Of a stretch of DNA of 64,000 bases, positions 8,431-20,164 are shown piece by piece. The stretch's first letter is position 1. Every line of letters starts with the position of its first letter. The notes beneath the pieces are model-generated. The model ran no database searches. It was given only the letters and a program-made list of their open reading frames with translations, and was not told where the DNA came from. A program made the translations under genes and the position numbers. The DNA lies in NCBI RefSeq assembly GCF_019634845.1, contig NZ_JAHCAQ010000003.1, positions 124,001-188,000 on the forward strand, given 5' to 3'. This DNA comes from Dokdonella sp. Its GTDB lineage: Bacteria > Pseudomonadota > Gammaproteobacteria > Xanthomonadales > Rhodanobacteraceae.

Positions 8431-9312
8431 TCACAGCGACTCGACGCGCGCGCGCTCGACCGCCGGTCGCGTTTGCGCCGGCCAGTCGCGCGCCACCGCC
8501 ACCTGCGCCTGCCCGGCATGGGCGTCGAACGCGGCCAGATCGAGGGTGGCGATCGCCCAGCCATCGTCGCTGCGCGCGACGACGCCATCGGCGGGAAAAC
8601 CGCGATCGATCGGCGCGTAGATGCCGGCGCCACCGGTGTTGCTGTCGAGCGCCGGACTCCATGGCGCCTCGCCAGCCGTCACCGCGCACGCCACGTACAA
8701 CGGATTCTCGAGCGCTCGCGCCCGGCAGCCCACGCGCACGCGGTTGGCTCCGGCGGCGGTGTCGGTGCAACTGGGCACGAGCAGCAACCGCGCCCCTGCC
8801 TGCGCCTGGGCGCGCGCGTAGAGCGGAAACTCGACGTCGTAGCAGATGTCGATCGCCAATCGCCCGCAGTCGGTGGCGAACACCTTGAGTTCGTCGCCCG
8901 GCTCGATGATGCCGCTGGCGCGCTCGTAGCCCGTCAGCGCGAGCTTGTCCTGGAACGCAACCTGCCCGCCCGGCGTCGCCAGCAGGGCGCGGTTGCGGTA
9001 GCGCCCGGACGGCATGCGCAACAGGAACGTGCCTGCCAGCAGCAGCACGCCATGGCGCCGCGCCACCTCGCGAGCCAACGCCAGGTAGTCGTCCCAGCAG
9101 GGCTGCAGCGCATCGAGCGAGCGCGCGAGATCGTCGCGCACGTCGGGCGCGAGCATCGCGGCGGACTCGAGCGCGAGGTACTCGGGCAACACCACCAGCT
9201 GTGCGCCGCGCTTGGCCGCGTGTGCGACCTGGGCCGCCACGCCAGTGGCGAATGCGACGAAATCGGCAGGTTCGCCGATCGTGTATTGCGCCGCCGCCAC
9301 ACACAGTTTCAT
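8431..9312 (-). CDS. Carbon-nitrogen hydrolase (nitrilase superfamily)
   Basis: Amidase-type hydrolase of 293 residues. The nitrilase-superfamily triad is complete: Glu44 (LPEYLA), Lys123 (FQDKLAL) and Cys157 (DICYDVEFP). The substrate is not determined by sequence; the family includes N-carbamoyl-amine and omega-amide hydrolases. Its ATG overlaps the stop of the GNAT gene (ATGA at 9309-9312), and that gene in turn overlaps a flavoprotein, so all three form one tightly coupled operon. Fusions and neighbours of GNAT and nitrilase domains are known in bacteria, which supports a joint role in N-acyl or amide chemistry, but this is inference. It converges with the FadB-like gene. Confidence 0.85.
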   Translation of the reverse strand: MKLCVAAAQYTIGEPADFVAFATGVAAQVAHAAKRGAQLVVLPEYLALESAAMLAPDVRDDLARSLDALQPCWDDYLALAREVARRHGVLLLAGTFLLRMPSGRYRNRALLATPGGQVAFQDKLALTGYERASGIIEPGDELKVFATDCGRLAIDICYDVEFPLYARAQAQAGARLLLVPSCTDTAAGANRVRVGCRARALENPLYVACAVTAGEAPWSPALDSNTGGAGIYAPIDRGFPADGVVARSDDGWAIATLDLAAFDAHAGQAQVAVARDWPAQTRPAVERARVESL

Positions 9313-9902
9313 GTCGCCTCCAGTTCACGCCACCAGAACTGCAGCCAATGCGGCAGCGAGCCGCGCTCCACCTCGGGCCAATCGAGCGAGCAGCGTACGC
9401 CCGGCAGCGGAGCGTAGCCGCGCTTGCGCCAGAACGCCTCGTTGCCGCGATATCCCGGCGCCCGACGCGGGTCGGCCGCATCGCGTTCGACGCTGCAGAA
9501 GGCCGCGTGGGTCACGCCGCCCAGGCGCCGCGCGTGCGCCTCGCGTTCATCGAAGAAGCGATGGCCGAGACCGCGGCCGCGGTAGTCGGCCAGCAGCACC
9601 GACTCGCCGCAGTAGAAGATCCGATCCGCGGCCACGGCCAGCGTCGCGAATGGCTCGCGGATGGCCGCCATCTCGTCGACGAGCGGAATGCCGGTCGAGG
9701 CGCCGACCACGCGCGCGCGATCGAACGCGAGCACGAACACGCTGCGCGGCGAGCGCGCATAGGTGGCCAGGTATTCGCGTTCGTAGGCGGCATCACCGGC
9801 GTAGAGGTAGGGCCAGTCCCGGAACACGGCGATGCGCAGCGCGGCCACCGCATCGAGATGCGGCTGCACCGCGCCGCCCACGAACGTGCGCAGCTCGATC
9901 AT
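9309..9902 (-). CDS. GNAT family N-acetyltransferase
   Basis: A 197-residue acyl-CoA-dependent N-acyltransferase. The GNAT core is recognisable: YCGESVLLADYRGRGLGHRFFDERE contains the acetyl-CoA pyrophosphate-binding loop R/Q-x-x-G-x-G/A (RGRGLG), preceded by a beta strand and followed by the alpha-3 helix. FCSVERD and NEAFWRKRGY are the later conserved segments. It is the middle gene of the flavoprotein-GNAT-nitrilase operon, with ATGA overlaps on both sides. Its acceptor substrate is unknown; a pathway that acylates a product released by, or feeding, the neighbouring amidase is possible. Confidence 0.85.
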   Translation of the reverse strand: MIELRTFVGGAVQPHLDAVAALRIAVFRDWPYLYAGDAAYEREYLATYARSPRSVFVLAFDRARVVGASTGIPLVDEMAAIREPFATLAVAADRIFYCGESVLLADYRGRGLGHRFFDEREAHARRLGGVTHAAFCSVERDAADPRRAPGYRGNEAFWRKRGYAPLPGVRCSLDWPEVERGSLPHWLQFWWRELEAT

Positions 9903-11143
9903 GTCGCTCCCCCTGCGCTCGCCTGCGCGGCATGGGCAGCGGCGGCGGCGCCGGCCAGCCGCCCGCTGGCGAAGCAGGCGGTCAGCAGATAGCCACCGGT
10001 CGGTGCCTCCCAGTCGATCATCTCACCGGCGCAGAACACGCCGGGCAGCGCGCGCAGCATGAGGTCGTCGTCGAGCGCGTCGAAGCGCACGCCGCCGGCG
10101 CTGCTGATCGCTTCCTCGACCGGGCGGGCGCGCAGCAGCGTGAGCGGCAGCGCCTTGAGCGTCTGCGCGACAGTCACCGCGTCGCGCAGCGCATCGGCGT
10201 CGAGCACTTCGCGCAGCAGGCCGGCCTTGGCGCCAGCGAGGCCGAGGCTGCGCCGCCAGTGTTCGCTCAGCGAGCGCTTGCCGGGGTCGCGCGCAAGCGC
10301 GCGCACGAGGTTGTCGACGCTGCGGTCGGGCATGAGGTCAAGCTGGATCCTCGCCTGCCCTTGCGCGTCGATCGCGTCGCGCAAGGCGGCGCTGAAGGCA
10401 TAGACGAGGCTGCCTTCGAGGCCGGTGCTCGTGACCACACACTCGCCCTGCCGGCGCTGCGTCGTTGCGTCCGCCGTGGTCCATTCGAGCACGACGGGCT
10501 TGAGCGGATCGCCGGCATGGCGCTGGGCGAAAGGCGCACTCCAGGCGACATCGAAGCCGCAGTTCGACGGCCGCAGCGGCGCGATGTCGATACCACGAGC
10601 GCCGAGCAGCGTCGTCCAGCGTCCGTCCGAACCGAGTACCGGCCAGCTCGCGCCGCCGAGCGCAAGCACGACGGCGTCGGCGCGCACCGCGATGTCGCCA
10701 TGCGCGGTCGCGAAGCGCAGCGCGCCGTCGTCGTGCCAGCCGCGCCAGTCGTGGCCGACGTGCAAGCGCACGCCGCTCGCACGCAGGCGCCGTAACCAGC
10801 CGCGCAATAGCGGCGCGGCCTTGAGATCGCGCGGAAACACGCGCCCCGAACTGCCGACGAAGGTCTCGATGCCGAGCCCGGCCGCCCAAGCGCGCAGCGC
10901 GTCGGCATCGAAGTGGCGCAGCCAGCGCTCGACCTGCGCGCGGCGCGCGCCATAGCGGGTCACGAACAGCTCGAACCGATCGGAATGGGTCAGGTTGAGG
11001 CCACCCTTGCCGGCAATGAGGAGCTTGCGCCCGGGCGAAGCCATGCGGTCGTGCAGGTCGACCTCGGCGCCGGCCGCACGCGCGACCTCGGCCGCCATGA
11101 GGCCGGCCGGGCCACCGCCGATGACGTGCACTCTCGGGCTCAT
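9899..11143 (-). CDS. HI0933/BaiN-like FAD-dependent flavoprotein (TIGR03862 type)
   Basis: A 414-residue predicted FAD-dependent oxidoreductase. The N-terminal Rossmann motif is clear (HVIGGGPAGLMAAEVARAAG, FAD-binding GxGxxG), followed by SPGRKLLIAGKGGLNLTHS, the signature of the HI0933 flavoprotein family. C-terminal SSAGGVRFDAL and FCAGEMIDWEAPTGGY(LL) close the FAD site. Reactions of this family are poorly known; BaiN acts on bile acids in Clostridium, but that role cannot be transferred. I chose the ATG at 11143 because the Rossmann fold starts there, although AAGG sits directly against it, so initiation is not well supported by a ribosome site. It is the first gene of the three-gene overlapping operon. 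Confidence 0.88.
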   Translation of the reverse strand: MSPRVHVIGGGPAGLMAAEVARAAGAEVDLHDRMASPGRKLLIAGKGGLNLTHSDRFELFVTRYGARRAQVERWLRHFDADALRAWAAGLGIETFVGSSGRVFPRDLKAAPLLRGWLRRLRASGVRLHVGHDWRGWHDDGALRFATAHGDIAVRADAVVLALGGASWPVLGSDGRWTTLLGARGIDIAPLRPSNCGFDVAWSAPFAQRHAGDPLKPVVLEWTTADATTQRRQGECVVTSTGLEGSLVYAFSAALRDAIDAQGQARIQLDLMPDRSVDNLVRALARDPGKRSLSEHWRRSLGLAGAKAGLLREVLDADALRDAVTVAQTLKALPLTLLRARPVEEAISSAGGVRFDALDDDLMLRALPGVFCAGEMIDWEAPTGGYLLTACFASGRLAGAAAAAHAAQASAGGAT

Positions 11144-11270
11144 CCTTGAACGCCGCTTCGTGGGGCGACTCGACAGCCAGTGGCAGCCCGATTCGACCCG
11201 GCAGCCCGGAGCGTCCGGCCATGACCGCACGCGCCGCGGAAGGCCCGCGCCGTCGAAACGAAAGCAATCA

Positions 11271-11681
11271 TCAGGCGCCGACCTGGCGCAGCCAGTCCCG
11301 CAGGTTGTAGTAGTTGCTCACGCGCCTGATGCGGCCGGCGTCGATCGCGAAGAAGGCGCCGCCCGGCAGCACGTAGGTTTGTCCGCTGGCCGGCGGCAGG
11401 CCCTCGTCGGTCGCCTTGTAGCGGCCGTGCACGACGTACTCGGCGGCAGCGCGCGTGCCGTCGTCAGAGGCGACGACGACGACGTCGCGCAACTGCTCGG
11501 CGTAGCAGCGGTCCATGCGTGCGAGAAAGGCCGCAAACGCCGCACGCCCGACTTCACGCTCGCCCTGATTGAGGTCGTGCGCGACATCCTCGGCGAGACA
11601 GGCCAGCATCGCCGCCCAGTCGCCGCGATTGAACGCTGCGTAGTAGTGCTCGACCAGCGCCCGCGCATCGTCTCGCGCCAT
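11271..11681 (-). CDS. SnoaL-like/ketosteroid isomerase-fold protein
   Basis: A 136-residue NTF2-like protein. The pattern ALVEHYYAAFNRGDWAAMLACLAEDVAHDLNQGE is typical of the SnoaL/ketosteroid-isomerase-like superfamily, with the cone-shaped alpha+beta barrel; the C-terminal RRVSNYYNLRDWL is also characteristic. Members are small enzymes or ligand-binding proteins and no substrate can be named. I chose the ATG at 11681, with GAAGGTG just upstream; a longer reading exists but its extra 45 residues lack family similarity. It stands alone between the flavoprotein operon and a small membrane protein gene on the same strand. Confidence 0.8.
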   Translation of the reverse strand: MARDDARALVEHYYAAFNRGDWAAMLACLAEDVAHDLNQGEREVGRAAFAAFLARMDRCYAEQLRDVVVVASDDGTRAAAEYVVHGRYKATDEGLPPASGQTYVLPGGAFFAIDAGRIRRVSNYYNLRDWLRQVGA

Positions 11682-11752
11682 CACCTTCGTCCTGCCAGGA
11701 AAATGGCGCAGTGTACGCGCTGCCGCCGTGCTTGCGCCGGCGGCTTGCCGCG

Positions 11753-11932
11753 TCAGTGGATCCAGCGTTCGGGATGCACCCAGTGCAGCGCCCAGTACAG
11801 GCCGAAACAGGTCCACAACAACCTCCTGAGCCCGCGGCCCAGCAGCCAGGCGATGGCAATGGCGGCCAGTACCGGCAGGTATTTTTCGAGCGTGGTGCGC
11901 GTGGCCGGGCTATCCGGCAGTTCGACGTTCAT
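11753..11932 (-). CDS. Small membrane protein, 59 aa
   Basis: A short reading frame with a good ribosome site (GAGGAG, 7 nt before ATG). The product starts MNVELPDSPATRTTLEKYL, then has a hydrophobic segment at about 19-32 (LPVLAAIAIAWLL), a basic patch (GRGLRR) and a second apolar, Trp-rich stretch (LLWTCFGLYWALHWV). It may be a single- or double-pass inner-membrane peptide. I do not recognise a family. It lies between lolA and the SnoaL-like gene, all on the minus strand. Ribosome site and hydrophobic profile make it credible, but no function can be given. Confidence 0.55.
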   Translation of the reverse strand: MNVELPDSPATRTTLEKYLPVLAAIAIAWLLGRGLRRLLWTCFGLYWALHWVHPERWIH

Positions 11933-12065
11933 GGCAGCTCCTCGTGCACCGAAACAGGTGCACCGGCATGCTCGCGCAGCGCCGCGCGGCGCGGCAGTCG
12001 CGACCGTCAGCGGTCGCGGGTGACGGTTGTCAGTCGCTGCCGTCGCGCTCGCGCGGCGCGAGGTC

Positions 12066-12716
12066 TCAGTCCTTGACCGGGAACACTTCCGCGTCGGGTT
12101 TGGCGTCACCGACCACATCGACGCCCTTGGGCGGCACGAACTTGAACGTGCCGGCCGGCAGCGTCGGGTTGCGCTTCCAGTCGCCAAAGCGGATCAGGGT
12201 CTGGTTGCCGAGCTGGTCGGCGAAGCGCATCTGGCGCAGTTGATCGCCTTCGAACCCCAGTTCCGCGTTGGCGAACTCGGCGTCGTTGGCGCGCGGCTCG
12301 AGCTTGAGCCAGACCAGTCCGTCATGCGTGCCGCCTTCGCTGCTGCTGAACTGCTGGTCGAGCTGGCCCAGATCGGTGAGCACGGTCAGCGGGCTGTGCG
12401 CCTCGGCCGCGCTCTGGTTGCGCACCGACACCTGCTCGAGGTCGGGCTCGTAGACCCAGACCTTGCTGCCGTCGGCGACGATCGTCTGCTCGAACGGTGC
12501 CGTGGTCTGCCAACGCATCTGGCGTGGTGCCTGCAGCGCAAGCGTGCCGCGCGACTCGTCACCGCGATGGCCGTTGGCGTCGGTCACGCTCTGCTCGAAC
12601 GAGCCGCTGATCGACTGCAGTGAGCGCGCGAAGGCCTCCAGACGCGCCCGCGCCGGTTCGGCCGCCAGCGCGCCCGTCGCGAACAGCAACGCCAACATCC
12701 CCACCATTGCACGCAT
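12066..12716 (-). CDS. lolA: Outer-membrane lipoprotein carrier protein LolA
   Basis: Periplasmic chaperone that carries lipoproteins from the LolCDE transporter to the outer membrane. The 216-residue product has a Sec signal peptide (MLALLFATGALAA) and the LolA fold pattern: SISGSFEQSVTD, GTLALQAPRQMRWQTTAPFEQTIVADG with the conserved Arg/Trp segment, and VWVYEPDLEQVSV. The position directly downstream of ftsK on the same strand is the widespread gammaproteobacterial ftsK-lolA arrangement. Upstream in-frame ATGs at 12728 and 12734 are alternatives; I chose the one that gives a normal signal peptide. The expected rarA gene does not follow here. Confidence 0.93.
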   Translation of the reverse strand: MRAMVGMLALLFATGALAAEPARARLEAFARSLQSISGSFEQSVTDANGHRGDESRGTLALQAPRQMRWQTTAPFEQTIVADGSKVWVYEPDLEQVSVRNQSAAEAHSPLTVLTDLGQLDQQFSSSEGGTHDGLVWLKLEPRANDAEFANAELGFEGDQLRQMRFADQLGNQTLIRFGDWKRNPTLPAGTFKFVPPKGVDVVGDAKPDAEVFPVKD

Positions 12717-12789
12717 GTTCCCATCCATCCGCATTGCCACCGGAACGGTGATTATCATCGCCGCGGCTGAATCCGCGGCGACGCGCTGC

Positions 12790-15111
12790 TCATTCGGGCG
12801 GCGGCGGGGCGAGCACGGTGCGGTTGCCATTGTGCTCGGGTCCGCTGACCACGCCGTCGCGTTCCATCTGCTCGATGAGGCGCGCGGCGCGGTTGTAGCC
12901 GATGCGCAGGTGGCGCTGCACGCCCGAAATCGACGCGCGGCGCGACTTGGTGACGATGGCGACGGCCTTGTCGTAGAGCTGCGCATCCTCGCCGCCCTCG
13001 GCGTCAACGGCGTCCTGCGGCAGGCCGGAGGCGTCGATGACCTTGCCGTCGTCGAGTGACTGCACTTCCTCGAGCACGCCCGCGATGTAGTCGGGTTCGC
13101 CCTGCTGGCGCAGCCAGTCGACCACGCGATGGACTTCCTGGTCGTCGACGAAGGCGCCGTGCACGCGTTCAGGCATGGCGGTGCCGGGCGGCAGGTACAG
13201 CATGTCGCCGTTGCCGAGCAGCGTTTCCGCGCCGGATTGATCGAGGATCGTGCGCGAGTCGATCTTGGACGACACCTGGAACGCAATGCGGGTCGGGATG
13301 TTGGCCTTGATGAGGCCCGTGATCACGTCGACCGACGGACGCTGGGTGGCCAGGATCAGGTGCACGCCGGCCGCGCGCGCCTTCTGCGCGAGGCGCGCAA
13401 TGAGTTCCTCCACCTTCTTGCCGACGATCATCATCATGTCGGCGAATTCGTCGATGAACACGACGATGTAGGGCAGCGGCTGCAACGGCTGCGCCACGCG
13501 GGCCGGTTGCGAGGCGTCGGGCCGGAACAGCGGATCGAGCAGCGGCTGGCCGGCGTCGTCGGCCTCCTTGACCTTCTTGTTGAAGCCGGCGAGGTTGCGC
13601 ACGCCGACCAGCGACATGAGCTTGTAGCGCCGCTCCATTTCGGCCACGCACCAGCGCAACGCGTTGGCCGCCTCCTTCATGTCGGTGACGACCGGCGCGA
13701 GCAGGTGCGGAATGCCCTGGTAGACCGACAGCTCGAGCATCTTGGGGTCGATCATGATCATGCGCACGTCGCTGGCAGGCGACTTGTAGAGCAGGCTCAG
13801 CACCATCGCGTTGACGGCCACCGATTTGCCCGAGCCGGTGGTGCCGGCGACGAGCAGGTGCGGCATCTTGGCCAGGTCCACCACCACGGGCTTGCCACCG
13901 ATGTCCTTGCCCAGCGCCAGCGCGAGCGGCGACTTCTGCTGGTCGTACTTGTCCGAACGCAGGATCTCGGACAGGTACACGATCTCGCGGTTGGCATTGG
14001 GGATCTCCAGCCCGATCACCGACTTGCCGGGAATCACGTCGACGACGCGCACGCTCGTCACCGACAGGCCGCGCGCGATGTCCTTGTCGAGCGAGGAGAT
14101 CTGGCTGCCCTTGATGCCGGGCGCGGGCTGCAGTTCGAAGCGCGTGATGACGGGGCCGGGATAGGCGCTGACGACCTGCGCCTCGATGCGGAAGTCCTTG
14201 AGCTTGAGCTCGACCTGGCGCGACAGCGCCTCGAGGGTTTCCTCCGAATAGCCGCGCGCCTGCTGCCTGGGTTCATCGAGCAGGGCCAGCGGCGGCACGC
14301 CGCCGGCGCTGGCGGCGCCGGCGAACAACGGGATCTGGTTTTCGCGCTGGGCGCGATCGCTCTTCTCGATCGGCGCAATCACCGGTTCGATGCGCACCGG
14401 TTCGCGCCGCGACTGCTTGATCGTCTCGGCCTTGCGCACCACCTCGCGCGCGGCGCGGGCATCGCGCGCGGCGCTGCGATCGTCGCTCGTGCGCAGGCGG
14501 GCGGCCAACGCCGCACCCGCCGCCAGCAGCAGGCGGCCGATCCCATCCATCAACCGCAGCCACGACAGGCCGGTGGCCAGCGTGATCGCGATGAGCGCCA
14601 GCGCAAGCAGGAACAGGTTGGCGCCGAGCGGCCCGAAGCTGTGCAGGAGGCTGCTGCCGACCAGTTGGCCGAGGATGCCGCCGGCACCGGCCGGCAGCGG
14701 ACTCGGCGCGCTCGACTCGAGCCAGGCCAGGCCCGGGGTGGCGATGAAGAACGCAACGAAGCCGACCAGCCGCAGCGTCGGTTCCAGAGGCGAGCGCTCG
14801 CGGCCATCATCGCCGCGCAGCACCCGGTAGCCGACCAGCAGCAACAGCGGCGGCAGGGTCCAGGCGACGATGCCGAGCAGATAGAGCGCCACGTCGGCAA
14901 TCCAGGCACCGAATGCGCCGCCGAAATTGTGGATCGGCCGGTTCGGGTCACCTGCGTGCGACCAGCCCGGATCGGCCGGCGCATAGCTGGCCAGGCAGGC
15001 GAACAGGTAGATCGCCAGCGGCAACAGCAGCAGGAAGCCGACTTCGCGCAGGCGCTTGTGCCAGCGTTCGTCGGCAGGGAGTGTCGGGAGGTCTCTTGCG
15101 GCGCGTGGCAT
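12790..15111 (-). CDS. ftsK: DNA translocase FtsK
   Basis: Septal DNA pump of 773 residues that moves chromosome ends apart and activates XerCD at dif during division. Four to five membrane segments occupy the first 200 residues (about 24-43, 68-100, 112-133, 150-183). A short linker leads to the motor: Walker A GTTGSGKS (about 425-432), Walker [10 protein letters not shown] and the [12 protein letters not shown] segment. The C-terminal gamma winged helix (about 700-765; [23 protein letters not shown]) would read KOPS sequences. The linker is far shorter than in E. coli FtsK, as in most non-enteric relatives. It is followed by lolA 73 bp downstream. Confidence 0.97.
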   Translation of the reverse strand: MPRAARDLPTLPADERWHKRLREVGFLLLLPLAIYLFACLASYAPADPGWSHAGDPNRPIHNFGGAFGAWIADVALYLLGIVAWTLPPLLLLVGYRVLRGDDGRERSPLEPTLRLVGFVAFFIATPGLAWLESSAPSPLPAGAGGILGQLVGSSLLHSFGPLGANLFLLALALIAITLATGLSWLRLMDGIGRLLLAAGAALAARLRTSDDRSAARDARAAREVVRKAETIKQSRREPVRIEPVIAPIEKSDRAQRENQIPLFAGAASAGGVPPLALLDEPRQQARGYSEETLEALSRQVELKLKDFRIEAQVVSAYPGPVITRFELQPAPGIKGSQISSLDKDIARGLSVTSVRVVDVIPGKSVIGLEIPNANREIVYLSEILRSDKYDQQKSPLALALGKDIGGKPVVVDLAKMPHLLVAGTTGSGKSVAVNAMVLSLLYKSPASDVRMIMIDPKMLELSVYQGIPHLLAPVVTDMKEAANALRWCVAEMERRYKLMSLVGVRNLAGFNKKVKEADDAGQPLLDPLFRPDASQPARVAQPLQPLPYIVVFIDEFADMMMIVGKKVEELIARLAQKARAAGVHLILATQRPSVDVITGLIKANIPTRIAFQVSSKIDSRTILDQSGAETLLGNGDMLYLPPGTAMPERVHGAFVDDQEVHRVVDWLRQQGEPDYIAGVLEEVQSLDDGKVIDASGLPQDAVDAEGGEDAQLYDKAVAIVTKSRRASISGVQRHLRIGYNRAARLIEQMERDGVVSGPEHNGNRTVLAPPPPE

Positions 15112-15168
15112 TCGTGCAATCTACCCGAAGTACGCGTCTCAAGTCATTGATTGATCGAAACCGAATGG

Positions 15169-15201
15169 CGCACTGCCGCGGCGGGCAACCGCGGCAGTGC
15201 G
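15169..15201 (-). terminator. Strong hairpin downstream of ald
   Basis: A perfect 13-bp inverted repeat, CGCACTGCCGCGG (15169-15181) and its complement (15189-15201), with a 7-nt loop, starts 8 bp past the ald stop. It lacks a proper T-run on the minus strand, so it may act as a terminator with help, or protect the 3' end of the ald transcript. It separates ald from ftsK. Confidence 0.55.
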
Positions 15202-15208
15202 GCGCCAC

Positions 15209-17459
<2,251 letters not shown>

Positions 17460-17582
17460 CGAACCCGGGCGGCGCACGGCCAGTCGCCAGCGCGCAGGTC
17501 GCGGCTGCGCCGCGCGACCCGCACATCGCGCATGATGCGCGGGCGCGCCGGGTCGCGGTCACCAGGTCCAGTCATTCCACCC

Positions 17583-18740
17583 ATGCTGCAGGTCGAATTC
17601 CACGCCAGCCTCGATGCGATTGACGCCGCGGCGTGGGACGCACTGCGCCCCGACGACAATCCGTTCCTCGCCCATGCCTTCCTCGCCGGCCTCGAACGGC
17701 ACGGCTGCATCCGGGCGCGCGCGGGCTGGCAGGCCCATCACCTCAGCGTACGCGACGGCGGTCGCCTCGTTGCCGCCGCGCCGCTGTACCTCAAGACCAA
17801 TTCGCACGGCGAATTCGTCTACGACGGGTCGTGGGCGCATGCCCACGAAGATCACGGTCTGCACTACTACCCCAAGCTCGTGTGCGCGGTGCCCTACTCG
17901 CCCGTGCCGGGACCGCGCCTGCTCGTGGGCAGCGCGGCCGATGCCGCGATGCGGCGCAGCCAGCTCATCGACGCCATCCGCGCCGAGGCGCAGCGCCTGG
18001 GTCTGGCTGCGGCACAGGTGAACTTCACCGCCGCGGCCGATGCCGCCGCCTTCGCCGGTGGCGACTGGCTGGCGCGCCGCGACTGGCAATTCCATTGGCA
18101 CAACGACGCCGGCTGGCGCGACTTCGGCGACTTCCTCGCCGCGCTGTCGCACAAGAAGCGCAACAACATCCGCCGCGAGCGCGCCCAGGTCGCCGCCGCC
18201 GGCATCACCTGCCAGATCCGCCACGGTGACGAGCTCGGCGATGCCGATTGGCGCGCACTGCACGACTTCTACCGCGGCACCTTCGATGACAAGGGCAACT
18301 ACGCGGCTCTCACGCTCGATTTCCTGCGCCACCTCGGCCAGGCGCTGCCGCGCCAGGTGCTGGCGGTGCTGTGCCATCGCCAGCGCGAACTCATCGGCGG
18401 TGCGTTGCTGCTGCGCAGTGCGAGCACACTGTATGGCCGCTATTGGGGCGCCCGCGAAGCCGTCGCCGGCCTGCATTTCGAGGCCTGCTACTACCAGGGC
18501 ATCGACTACTGCCTGCGCGAAGGCCTGCGCAGCTTCGAGCCAGGCGCCGGCGGCGAGCACAAGATCGCGCGCGGCTTCCTGCCGACCGCCACGCACGCGT
18601 TCCACTGGATCGCCGACGCGGACCTGCGCGAGGCGATTGCGCAGGCGCTGCGGCGCGCCACGCCGCTGCTGGACGACTACCGCGACGACGTGTTGGCCCA
18701 TTCCCCCTACGTGGCGCCTGCGACGCCGGTGGCGCAATGA
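17583..18740 (+). CDS. DUF482/FemAB-like GNAT superfamily protein
   Basis: A 385-residue protein of the PF04339 (DUF482) family, whose fold is related to FemAB peptidyl- and GNAT acyltransferases. Family features visible are NPFLAHAFLAGLE near the N terminus, AHEDHGLHYYPKLVCAVPYSPVPGPRLL, SHKKRNNIRRERAQV, YYQGIDYCLREGLRSFEPGAGGEHKIARGFLPT and HWIAD. The substrate is not established in this family. I chose the ATG at 17583, where family similarity begins; earlier in-frame codons add a low-complexity leader. Its TGA overlaps the aat ATG (ATGA at 18737-18740), so both are probably co-translated. Confidence 0.88.
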   Translation: MLQVEFHASLDAIDAAAWDALRPDDNPFLAHAFLAGLERHGCIRARAGWQAHHLSVRDGGRLVAAAPLYLKTNSHGEFVYDGSWAHAHEDHGLHYYPKLVCAVPYSPVPGPRLLVGSAADAAMRRSQLIDAIRAEAQRLGLAAAQVNFTAAADAAAFAGGDWLARRDWQFHWHNDAGWRDFGDFLAALSHKKRNNIRRERAQVAAAGITCQIRHGDELGDADWRALHDFYRGTFDDKGNYAALTLDFLRHLGQALPRQVLAVLCHRQRELIGGALLLRSASTLYGRYWGAREAVAGLHFEACYYQGIDYCLREGLRSFEPGAGGEHKIARGFLPTATHAFHWIADADLREAIAQALRRATPLLDDYRDDVLAHSPYVAPATPVAQ

Positions 18741-19483
18741 TCCGGCTGCCATGGCTCGACAGCGAGTGCCTCGACCCGTTCCCGCCCGTCGCGACGGCGC
18801 TGGCCGAACCCGACGGCCTGCTCGCGGCTGGCGGCGACCTGCGCCCGGAACGCTTGCTCGACGCCTATCGCCACGGCATTTTCCCGTGGTTTTCCGCCGG
18901 CCAGCCGATCCTGTGGTGGTCGCCCGCGCGGCGCAGCGTGTTCGACACCGCGCAGCCGCACGTGCCGCGGCGCCTGCGCCGCTGGCTGCGCGGCTGCGAC
19001 TGGTCGATCCGCGTCGACACCGCATTCGGGCAGGTGATCGAAGCCTGCGCCGCGCCGCGGGCGCGCGAGCGCGGCACCTGGATCACGCCGGCGATGGTCA
19101 CCGCCTACGTGCGTCTGCACGAGCTCGGCCACGCCCATGCGCTTGAAGTGTGGGATGGCGCCACGCTGGTCGGCGGCATCTATGGTGTCGCGCTGGGCCG
19201 CATGTTTTTCGGCGAGTCGATGTTCAGTCGGCGCAGCAATGCCTCCAAGCTGGCCCTGCTCGCGCTGTGCGCTGGGCTGCACGAATGGGACTTCCCATTG
19301 CTCGACGCCCAGATCGCCTCGCCCCACCTCGCCACGCTCGGCGCCCGCGAGCTGCCGCGCGATGCATTCTGCAGCGAAGTCGCCCGCCTGGCCGTACCGC
19401 CCGGTCGCGTCGGCTCGTGGCGCGAGGCATTTGCCTGCCATCGGCCGGCCGCCCTCGCCGCGATGGGCGGCAGCCGCCGCTGA
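18737..19483 (+). CDS. aat: Leucyl/phenylalanyl-tRNA-protein transferase
   Basis: Transfers Leu or Phe from aminoacyl-tRNA to N-terminal Arg or Lys of proteins, marking them for ClpAP in the N-end rule pathway. The 248-residue protein shows GLLAAGGDL, the [10 protein letters not shown]...[10 protein letters not shown] core, [27 protein letters not shown] and [19 protein letters not shown]. Start overlaps the DUF482 stop. infA follows after 92 bp. The usual clpA/clpS neighbours of aat-infA are not in the window; instead the mutS 5' remnant follows. Confidence 0.96.
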   Translation: MIRLPWLDSECLDPFPPVATALAEPDGLLAAGGDLRPERLLDAYRHGIFPWFSAGQPILWWSPARRSVFDTAQPHVPRRLRRWLRGCDWSIRVDTAFGQVIEACAAPRARERGTWITPAMVTAYVRLHELGHAHALEVWDGATLVGGIYGVALGRMFFGESMFSRRSNASKLALLALCAGLHEWDFPLLDAQIASPHLATLGARELPRDAFCSEVARLAVPPGRVGSWREAFACHRPAALAAMGGSRR

Positions 19484-19575
19484 CGCCTGCGCCGGGCCCG
19501 TGCTTCCGCCACCGCTGCGATCGTGGCACAATCCCGCGCTTTGTTGGCTCCAATCCCCGCAACCTCAAGGCACGC

Positions 19576-19794
19576 ATGTCCAAAGACGACGTCATCGAGA
19601 TGGAAGGCACGATCCTCGAGACCCTTCCCAACACGGTCTTCCGCGTGAAGCTCGAGAACGGTCACGTGGTCACCGCCCACATCTCCGGCCGCATGCGCAA
19701 GAACTACATCCGCATCCTCACCGGCGACAAGGTCAAGGTCGAAATGACCCCCTACGACCTGACCAAGGGTCGCATCACCTACCGCAACCGTTGA
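19576..19794 (+). CDS. infA: Translation initiation factor IF-1
   Basis: A 72-residue S1/OB-fold protein that binds the ribosomal A site during initiation. The sequence [22 protein letters not shown] and the [19 protein letters not shown] core are near-invariant for IF-1, and the length is exact. It follows aat by 92 bp on the same strand. The 219 bp after it up to the mutS remnant hold no gene or clear terminator that I can see. Confidence 0.98.
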   Translation: MSKDDVIEMEGTILETLPNTVFRVKLENGHVVTAHISGRMRKNYIRILTGDKVKVEMTPYDLTKGRITYRNR

Positions 19795-20013
19795 GCGACG
19801 CGCGCCGCGCGCGCCAACGCCACCGCACCGACGCGACGCGGCCCCGCCCCTTCGCAGCACCCGAACCGATCCGCAGTGCCATGCCCCGCCGCGCGGCAGC
19901 GCGGTGGCATCGGCATGCCCGGTCGATCGCGCCGTCCACGGGCGCGCCCGTCAACGCTGCACGCTTCGCGTACCATCGGCGATCTGCCGCTCCGAGCCGG
20001 CACCGACCAAGCC

Positions 20014-20103
20014 ATGAACGAAGCCGCCGCAACGCCCCCACTGTCTCGCACCAGCGACCAGCACACCCCGCTGCTGCGCCAGTATTTGCCTAGGGTTGTG
20101 TAG
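20014..20103 (+). pseudogene. mutS: Abandoned 5' end of mutS
   Basis: An ATG frame of 29 codons ends at a stop just past an insertion point. Its residues SDQHTPLLRQYL match the conserved MutS opening (HTPMMQQYL in many MutS proteins). The functional mutS 1.5 kb downstream has the equivalent HTGAMRQYF. The shared nucleotides TGCGCCAGTA[T/C]TT (20075-20087 here, 21581-21593 there) are in the same reading frame in both copies. The simplest explanation is that this was the original mutS start and that an insertion severed it; codons after 20087 (PRVV, stop) come from the insert. It may still be transcribed from the old mutS promoter. Confidence 0.72.
20075..20087 (+). repeat. Left imperfect 13-bp repeat at the mutS insertion
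   Basis: TGCGCCAGTATTT matches 12 of 13 bases of the copy at 21581-21593 (TGCGCCAGTACTT). The two copies mark the crossover points in mutS coding sequence and are 1506 bp apart, as expected for attL/attR of a site-specific island. Confidence 0.6.
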
Positions 20104-20164
20104 CCCTGTTTTGTCCGGCATTTTTTGCGTGTTTATGATCGCAACCGAGCTGGAAACGGTCTCA

